15,418 nt of DNA. Source: Euryarchaeota archaeon UBA549. GTDB taxonomy: Archaea > Thermoplasmatota > Poseidoniia > Poseidoniales > Poseidoniaceae. The notes under the pieces were generated by a model. It was given only the letters and a program-made list of their open reading frames with translations. It ran no database searches and was not told the origin of the DNA. The position numbers and the translations under genes were made by a program. Position 1 is the first letter of the stretch; every line of letters begins with the position of its first letter. Of the stretch, positions 11,512-15,418 are shown one piece after another. The DNA lies in NCBI GenBank assembly GCA_002495645.1, contig DAGF01000019.1, positions 1 to 15,418 of the forward strand, read 5' to 3'.

Positions 11512-12477
11512 TCACTCGTTGAGTCGGGCGATGAGGTCTGCCTTCTTTCCTGAAACAGGCTTTCCAGCTGCCTTGAGCAATTCCTTGAGTTCAGCAACCG
11601 TCATGGAACTGTAATCCATATCATCGGAGGCTGCGGGTGCTTCCTCAGCAGGGGCTTCTTCCTCAGCGGATTCAGCGGCGGCTTCCTCGACAGGAGCTTC
11701 CTCAGAAACTTCAGGCTGGTCTTCATCTTCTTCATCGTCGTCAACGAATTCGCCGGCTTCCTCAGCCATAGCTGCAGCGAGGGCTGCGGCCTTCTTGGCC
11801 TTCATTTCAGCGGCTTGGCGCTCTTCTTGAGCGTGAATCTCGTCAAGGGTTGGGCCGTCAGAAGCGACCACACCTTCCTGGAGCAACTGGCTCTTTCGGA
11901 TAGCGACTGAACGAACGGGGTAAATGGACTTCACAGCCTTTTCAATCTCGTCCTCAAGTTTGCCATCGAGCAAAGCACGTTGCATGTCTGCGAAGGTGTT
12001 CTTCGCAGCAAAAGCGATGATGAGGTCTCGGGTTCGGGTTCGCATGTCTTGCTTCACTGAAGTTTGAACGCGCTGTTGTGTGATGATGAGCGGCTTCATT
12101 CGAACGAGATAACCGTCGGTGGTGACCACATCGACCACATCGTCAACCTTGCCACGGTAACGGCGGATTTGCCGCCGGGTGTGGTCGGTTTGGTGGTGGT
12201 GTCCGATGAAGGTGGTCAACGCGTCTTGACCAACACATTCGGTGACACGGAATCGCATGACCACGTGCATCTTGGAAAAGTTTCCATCAAATTCTTGCTG
12301 TGTCATCTCGTAGACACGGCCGATGATGTGTTCATCAGACTCACCGATTGTTTCGCCAATTCGCTTGAAATCCCATGGATGACGAGGTGCTCGGATGGTG
12401 TACCATCGCTTCATCTTCCACTTGTCACGCTGTTTACGCGCTGCCGCGCGTGCCTTTGCACTGATTTTCTTCGCCAT
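11512..12477 (-). CDS. Ribosomal protein eS1 (S3ae) with acidic linker and C-terminal SAP motif
   Basis: eS1 is a small-subunit protein near the mRNA exit and platform. Residues 1-210 form the eS1 domain: basic N-terminus MAKKISAKARAAARKQRDKWK, then WYTIRAP, GRVYEMTQQEFDG, FIGHHHQTDHTRRQIRRYRGK, DGYLVRMKPL and IYPVRSVAIRKSQLL. A charged helix (211-240) and a Glu/Ala/Asp-rich stretch (238-286) follow. The last 35 residues (MTVAELKELLKAAG, then GKKADLIARL) fit the SAP helix-extended-helix nucleic-acid binding motif. Archaeal eS1 is usually about 200-230 residues, so the 321-residue length reflects this extension. The start at ATG 12477 matches the family; a longer frame from 12564 covers the leader. 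The phosphorylase and MazG-like genes follow on the same strand. Confidence 0.93.
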   Translation of the reverse strand: MAKKISAKARAAARKQRDKWKMKRWYTIRAPRHPWDFKRIGETIGESDEHIIGRVYEMTQQEFDGNFSKMHVVMRFRVTECVGQDALTTFIGHHHQTDHTRRQIRRYRGKVDDVVDVVTTDGYLVRMKPLIITQQRVQTSVKQDMRTRTRDLIIAFAAKNTFADMQRALLDGKLEDEIEKAVKSIYPVRSVAIRKSQLLQEGVVASDGPTLDEIHAQEERQAAEMKAKKAAALAAAMAEEAGEFVDDDEEDEDQPEVSEEAPVEEAAAESAEEEAPAEEAPAASDDMDYSSMTVAELKELLKAAGKPVSGKKADLIARLNE

Positions 12478-12539
12478 GTCGATCCACTCGGTGTGTCTTG
12501 CGGGGGCTACCCCACTTGCAGGTTGCCGACAAACCTCCC

Positions 12540-12549
12540 CTATTTGAAG
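12540..12549 (-). promoter_or_regulatory. Possible TATA element for the eS1 operon
   Basis: On the minus strand CTTCAAATAG is the most AT-rich stretch upstream of eS1. A start site 25 bases downstream would give a leader of about 40 bases, which could contain a short GGGG/CCCC stem near 12500-12513. The evidence is weak. Confidence 0.25.
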
Positions 12550-12552
12550 AAG

Positions 12553-12600
12553 CCTCATGAGCATATGAGGGCGAGTGTCGCAGATTCGGCAACCTCATGA
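12553..12600. repeat. CCTCAT repeats in the divergent eS1 / RNA-binding gene promoter region
   Basis: CCTCAT (12553-12558) and ATGAGG (12565-12570) form an inverted repeat with a six-base spacer. The octamer CCTCATGA at 12553-12560 recurs exactly 40 bases on, at 12593-12600, overlapping the start codon of the RNA-binding protein gene. The 40-base phase is close to four helical turns, so an operator for a dimeric regulator is possible. Confidence 0.4.
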
Positions 12601-13076
12601 CCCATGCCCTCCACGGTCCATCCGTGGGACTTCATCACATCACGTGGAGGGCAACTGGCAGTGCCGTGTCCGATGTTGACGTGCTGGTTGAGGCGCTTGC
12701 GTGGCTGATTGGAGACCCTGAGGCCGTAAAGACGGACAAAAGTTCGTCCTACCACGGCCCCGAGTTGACATTGCTTTCAGCCACCACATCAAACAAGCGA
12801 AAGGCCCTGCGTTCCCTTGCACGCTTAGGAGGGAACAACATCCAAGCCCTCCTCCTGGATATCGAGCAGCGAACCGACGACCAAAACGTGTTGCATCTCC
12901 GGCTTAACCTTGACGACCTCATCGATGGCAAGGTGGTTCTGGCATCCGATTTCGGCGTGGCCACCATCAAAGGCCAAGCAAAATTTGAGGTCTATTCGGG
13001 CCAATCAGCAGAGGAACAGCGCCTCTCCACCCTCAACGAAGCCTTGGAACTTGCAAAGGAGAACGATGCGGCATGA
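12597..13076 (+). CDS. COG1325-type RNA-binding protein (exosome-associated family)
   Basis: The 159-residue product fits the archaeal RNA_binding family (PF01877/COG1325). It opens with HHITWRATGSAVSDVDVLVEALAWLIGDP, the usual strand and helix with paired loops. A conserved acidic/serine segment ending in YHGPELTLL follows, then a helix (KRKALRSLARLG), VLHLRLNLDDLIDGKVVLA and a final beta strand with KFEVY. The family has a dsRBD-like fold and was predicted from gene neighbourhoods to work with the exosome or RNA processing; its exact function is not settled. The ATG at 12597 is the first in frame. The TGA overlaps the ATG of the secreted arylsulfotransferase-like gene by four bases, an odd functional pairing. 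It is divergent from eS1 with a 119-base spacer. Confidence 0.78.
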   Translation: MTHALHGPSVGLHHITWRATGSAVSDVDVLVEALAWLIGDPEAVKTDKSSSYHGPELTLLSATTSNKRKALRSLARLGGNNIQALLLDIEQRTDDQNVLHLRLNLDDLIDGKVVLASDFGVATIKGQAKFEVYSGQSAEEQRLSTLNEALELAKENDAA

Positions 13077-15235
13077 ACATGCGCTGGTTGTGGACGCTGG
13101 CCTGCACATGCATGCTCTTCCTCTCTGCAGTACCGCTCGCCCAAGCAACAATGGACGATGGCGAACCATGGCCTACGCCAACCTGCAATGCTGACCGCCA
13201 GAATTGGACCATGGGCCTCATTTATTGCACCGAAGAAGCATCGCTTGGCTACACGCTCTTTTCTCCCATTCCTTCGAACACGACATACCTCATTGACCAC
13301 GAGGGGCGTGAACTTCACCAATGGAGTTCACCTGGAGAACATCGGCCAGCCCTGTCGGCCTACCTGCTTCCAGACGGGGATTTGTTGAGGACCGCGAACA
13401 TCGCACAAACCGCCGTTGGCAATTTTTCGGGTGGTGGAACCGGAGGTAAGGTTGAGCGTATTGCATGGGATGGAACCTTGGAGTGGTCGTGGGAATATTC
13501 CTCTACACTCCACATCTCACATCACGACATCGAGCCCATGCCCAACGGCAACCTCCTCATGATCGCGTGGGAAGAGCGAACAGAAGAAGAAGCGCTTCAA
13601 GCGGGACGAAACCCTGCGATAGCGAGCGATTCGCCCGGTGGAGAAAACAACGTCTGGCCCGACCACATCATCGAAGTCAAGCCCGTTGGTTCAGACGATG
13701 CAGAGATCGTCTGGCGCTGGTACGCATGGGACCACTTAATCCAGGATTACGACGAAACCAAAGACAACTACGGTGTGGTCGCCGACCATCCAGAACTGCT
13801 CAACATCAATTATGTCGGTGCCACGGGAAATCAAGCCGGTCGTGCTGACTGGATGCACTGCAACGGTTTGGATTACAACAGCGCTCTGGACCAAATCGCC
13901 CTCTCGTGCAGAGGCATGAACGAAGTGTACATCATCGACCACAGCACAACCACAGAAGAAGCCGCAGGACATACTGGAGGAAATGCGGGAAAGGGTGGCG
14001 ATATCCTGTATCGTTGGGGAAACCCCCAAGTGTACCACAAAGGCCTCTCCAGTGACCAGCAATTCTTCGCTCAGCACGACGTGCAGTGGATTGAGGCAGG
14101 CCACCCTGACGAAGGTGGGCTCATCGTGTTCAACAACGGCGTCGGACGCTACCCTGCTTACTCATCGGTGGACATCATTCACCCACCGAAGGACAACGGC
14201 ACCTATGTGCTTGAGGCCAACGGCACGTTTGGCCCGAATTTACCCGCATGGACGTGGGACCAAGGTGAAGCCATGTATTCCGGTGCTATTTCCGGTGCGC
14301 AGGCTTTGGCGAACGGCAACATCCTGGTCACCCACGGAACCCAAGGAACATTGTACGAGGTGAACCGAGTCGGTGATGTCGTTTGGGAATACATCGGACC
14401 GGTTGGACACGATGGCAGCTATGTGCAAGGCGAACCACTCCCCGAAGGGAAACGAGCAGGAACAACGGCAAACGCCATTTTCAAAGCGACACACTACCCT
14501 GTTGACCATCCAGCATTCACCAACCGAACATTGCTCGGCATGGATTACATTGAGCACTGGAACGATTCGTGCCCCGAAGAGGAGGCATGGGGTTGGGACA
14601 AGAACGGCGATGGTTGTGTTGACGACAGCGACGACGACGGCATCACCGACCCCTACGACCGTTGCGGTTTGGGCGATGACTCCGTGGACGAGGACGACGA
14701 CGGCATCATTGACGCCTGCGATGCACTGGTGGACAGTGACCGCGATGGTGTAGCGAACAGCGTGGATTTGTGCGAAGGCCACGACGACGCATTGGACGAA
14801 GACAACGACGGCCTGCCCGAGCCTTGCGACACATTGGTCGACAGCGATAACGACACCGTTCCCGATAGCGCCGACCTCTGTGAAGGGCAAGACGACCTTC
14901 TTGATGCGGATAACGACTCGGTGCCCGACGGGTGTGATCCGCTGCTCGACACGGACGGTGATGGTGTTGCCGACAGTGAAGACATCTGCCCAACAGGCGA
15001 TGACAAAGCCGACGCTGACGTGGACGGCCTGCCCGATGCGTGCGATGATACTCCACAACCAGTGGAGAACACCACCGTCGTGGAAGAAGACCAAACGAGG
15101 CCAGCCTCGGACTCAACCGACCAGACTGACAACCAAGCATCGCTGCTCACACGTCACCCGATTGAGGTTCTGTTGGTGGGAGGCATGGTGCTGGTGGGAC
15201 TTCTACGGATGTACACTCGGTCTTCCAAGCGCTGA
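13073..15235 (+). CDS. Secreted arylsulfotransferase-family protein with TSP3 repeats and C-terminal anchor
   Basis: The 720-residue product has a signal peptide (MRWLWTLACTCMLFLSAVPLAQA, cut near residue 25). Residues 55-490 resemble the ASST beta-propeller family: GYTLFSP, TYLIDHEGRELHQW, YLLPDGDLLRT, HDIEPMPNGNLL, DWMHCNGLDYN with His262, LSCRGMNEVYIIDH with Arg280, AQHDVQW with His335, and VFNNGVGR. Bacterial enzymes move sulfate between phenols through a transient sulfo-His; candidate His residues exist here, but activity is not proven. Residues 509-659 form TSP3-like calcium-binding repeats rich in DxDxDG with paired cysteines. An acidic Thr/Asp linker, a transmembrane helix at about 697-714 and a basic RSSKR tail follow. 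AAGGAG lies 11 bases before the ATG, and the start overlaps the preceding stop. Several N-x-S/T sequons fit an outer-surface protein. Confidence 0.85.
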   Translation: MNMRWLWTLACTCMLFLSAVPLAQATMDDGEPWPTPTCNADRQNWTMGLIYCTEEASLGYTLFSPIPSNTTYLIDHEGRELHQWSSPGEHRPALSAYLLPDGDLLRTANIAQTAVGNFSGGGTGGKVERIAWDGTLEWSWEYSSTLHISHHDIEPMPNGNLLMIAWEERTEEEALQAGRNPAIASDSPGGENNVWPDHIIEVKPVGSDDAEIVWRWYAWDHLIQDYDETKDNYGVVADHPELLNINYVGATGNQAGRADWMHCNGLDYNSALDQIALSCRGMNEVYIIDHSTTTEEAAGHTGGNAGKGGDILYRWGNPQVYHKGLSSDQQFFAQHDVQWIEAGHPDEGGLIVFNNGVGRYPAYSSVDIIHPPKDNGTYVLEANGTFGPNLPAWTWDQGEAMYSGAISGAQALANGNILVTHGTQGTLYEVNRVGDVVWEYIGPVGHDGSYVQGEPLPEGKRAGTTANAIFKATHYPVDHPAFTNRTLLGMDYIEHWNDSCPEEEAWGWDKNGDGCVDDSDDDGITDPYDRCGLGDDSVDEDDDGIIDACDALVDSDRDGVANSVDLCEGHDDALDEDNDGLPEPCDTLVDSDNDTVPDSADLCEGQDDLLDADNDSVPDGCDPLLDTDGDGVADSEDICPTGDDKADADVDGLPDACDDTPQPVENTTVVEEDQTRPASDSTDQTDNQASLLTRHPIEVLLVGGMVLVGLLRMYTRSSKR
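14666..15049 (+). repeat. Tandem 108-base repeats encoding 36-residue TSP3-like units
   Basis: Three full units begin at 14666, 14774 and 14882, and a partial unit at 14990. Each encodes a G-x-x-DD start, DxDxDG-type calcium loops, an internal CD and a final DLC or DIC. A degenerate leading unit (DKNGDGCVDD) begins at 14597. The units are diverged in sequence but keep exact 36-residue periodicity. Confidence 0.85.
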
Positions 15236-15305
15236 ATTTTCGTGCCCCCGAAACCCAATTCCACCGTTGACAAGGAATTAAGTAGAGCATCCGACAAGGT
15301 CTTAC

Positions 15306-15310
15306 TGAGG
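15306..15310 (+). promoter_or_regulatory. Ribosome binding site for the ferredoxin gene
   Basis: TGAGG lies seven bases before the ATG at 15318. A weak AT-rich element (AATTAAGTA, about 15277-15285) further upstream could be its TATA box in the 82-base gap after the arylsulfotransferase gene. Confidence 0.5.
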
Positions 15311-15317
15311 AATCCAA

Positions 15318-15418
15318 ATGCCCCACGTCGTAACCTCCCCCTGCGTTGACCACAAGTATCAGGAATGCGTTGCCGTTTGTCCGGTTGAAGCCTTCCGTGA
15401 AGCAGAAACCTACCTTGT
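15318..15418 (+). CDS. Ferredoxin, 7Fe (3Fe-4S/4Fe-4S) type, partial
   Basis: The first 33 residues are visible; the rest lies beyond the window. MPHVVTSPCVDHKYQECVAV followed by CPVEAF matches the N-terminus of FdxA-type ferredoxins (Azotobacter FdI: CIKCKYTDCVEVCPVDCF). Cys9 and Cys17 correspond to 3Fe-4S ligands (Cys8 and Cys16 in FdI), and Cys21 corresponds to Cys20, a 4Fe-4S ligand. The free Cys11 of FdI is replaced by His12, and Cys24 by Ala, which supports a 3Fe-4S first site. Such ferredoxins carry electrons at low potential in the cytoplasm. The remaining cysteines cannot be checked here. Confidence 0.85.
   Translation, partial: MPHVVTSPCVDHKYQECVAVCPVEAFREAETYL

Noticed and set aside
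12064..12600. Plus-strand open frame of 178 codons over the eS1 domain and leader
   Set aside because: It is antisense to the conserved eS1 sequence and shows no domain.
14240..15094. Long open frame on the minus strand (284 codons) across the arylsulfotransferase/TSP3 gene
   Set aside because: It is antisense to a convincing gene. Its Val/Ile-rich repetitive product arises from the GAC/GAT-rich repeats read backwards, and it shows no family motifs.
15233..15245. Terminator after the arylsulfotransferase-like gene
   Set aside because: Only a run of four T follows the stop and no stem is present, so there is too little to call a terminator.

Overview
This window looks like a piece of a marine planktonic archaeal chromosome, most likely a Marine Group II relative (Candidatus Poseidoniales, phylum Thermoplasmatota). 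That placement is inferred from gene content, not from a database search. The archaeal signature genes are a termination RNase of the aCPSF1/FttA type, a 20S proteasome beta subunit, a SepF-like division protein, a ZPR1 zinc-finger protein, an archaeal TrpRS, ribosomal protein eS1 and a COG1325-type RNA-binding protein. Among them sit genes of bacterial character: ThyA, DHFR, a PlsC-type acyltransferase and a large secreted arylsulfotransferase-like protein with calcium-binding TSP3 repeats. This mix is typical of MG-II. The DNA is compact, has mid-range GC by eye, and no intergenic gap exceeds about 120 bases. I found no tRNA, rRNA, CRISPR array, insertion sequence or obvious prophage.

Layout from left to right. 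(1-180, -) The 5' part of a pyruvoyl-dependent arginine decarboxylase-like gene, cut by the window edge. (234-518, +) A small two-helix membrane protein. (519-3128, -) psmB followed by aCPSF1, a gene pair conserved in many euryarchaea. (3237-4546, +) A SepF-like gene and ZPR1, overlapping by 4 bases. (4538-7243, -) A secreted, membrane-anchored protein of unknown function followed by TrpRS. (7338-10250, +) A PlsC-family acyltransferase, an unrecognised 247-residue protein, then thyA and folA. (10259-12477, -) eS1 with a C-terminal SAP motif, an MTA/MTI phosphorylase and a MazG-like NTP pyrophosphatase. (12597-15235, +) The COG1325-type RNA-binding protein, overlapping by 4 bases with the arylsulfotransferase/TSP3 surface protein. 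(15318-end, +) The start of a 7Fe-type ferredoxin.

How the genes fit together. thyA and folA form a dTMP/folate pair: ThyA oxidises methylene-tetrahydrofolate to dihydrofolate and DHFR regenerates tetrahydrofolate. The phosphorylase and MazG-like enzyme form a purine salvage and nucleotide-sanitation pair behind a ribosomal protein gene. psmB and aCPSF1 combine protein turnover with transcription termination and RNA 3'-end processing. Two secreted proteins with C-terminal membrane anchors, 432 and 720 residues long, represent the cell surface.

The observations most worth a second look are the eS1-SAP fusion, the SepF-like protein with a polybasic N-terminus, the phosphorylase with Asn where MTA phosphorylases carry Asp, the PlsC homologue in an archaeon, the arylsulfotransferase/TSP3 protein, and a decarboxylase homologue that seems to lack its self-cleavage serine. 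I did not find clear evidence of an entirely new multi-gene system.
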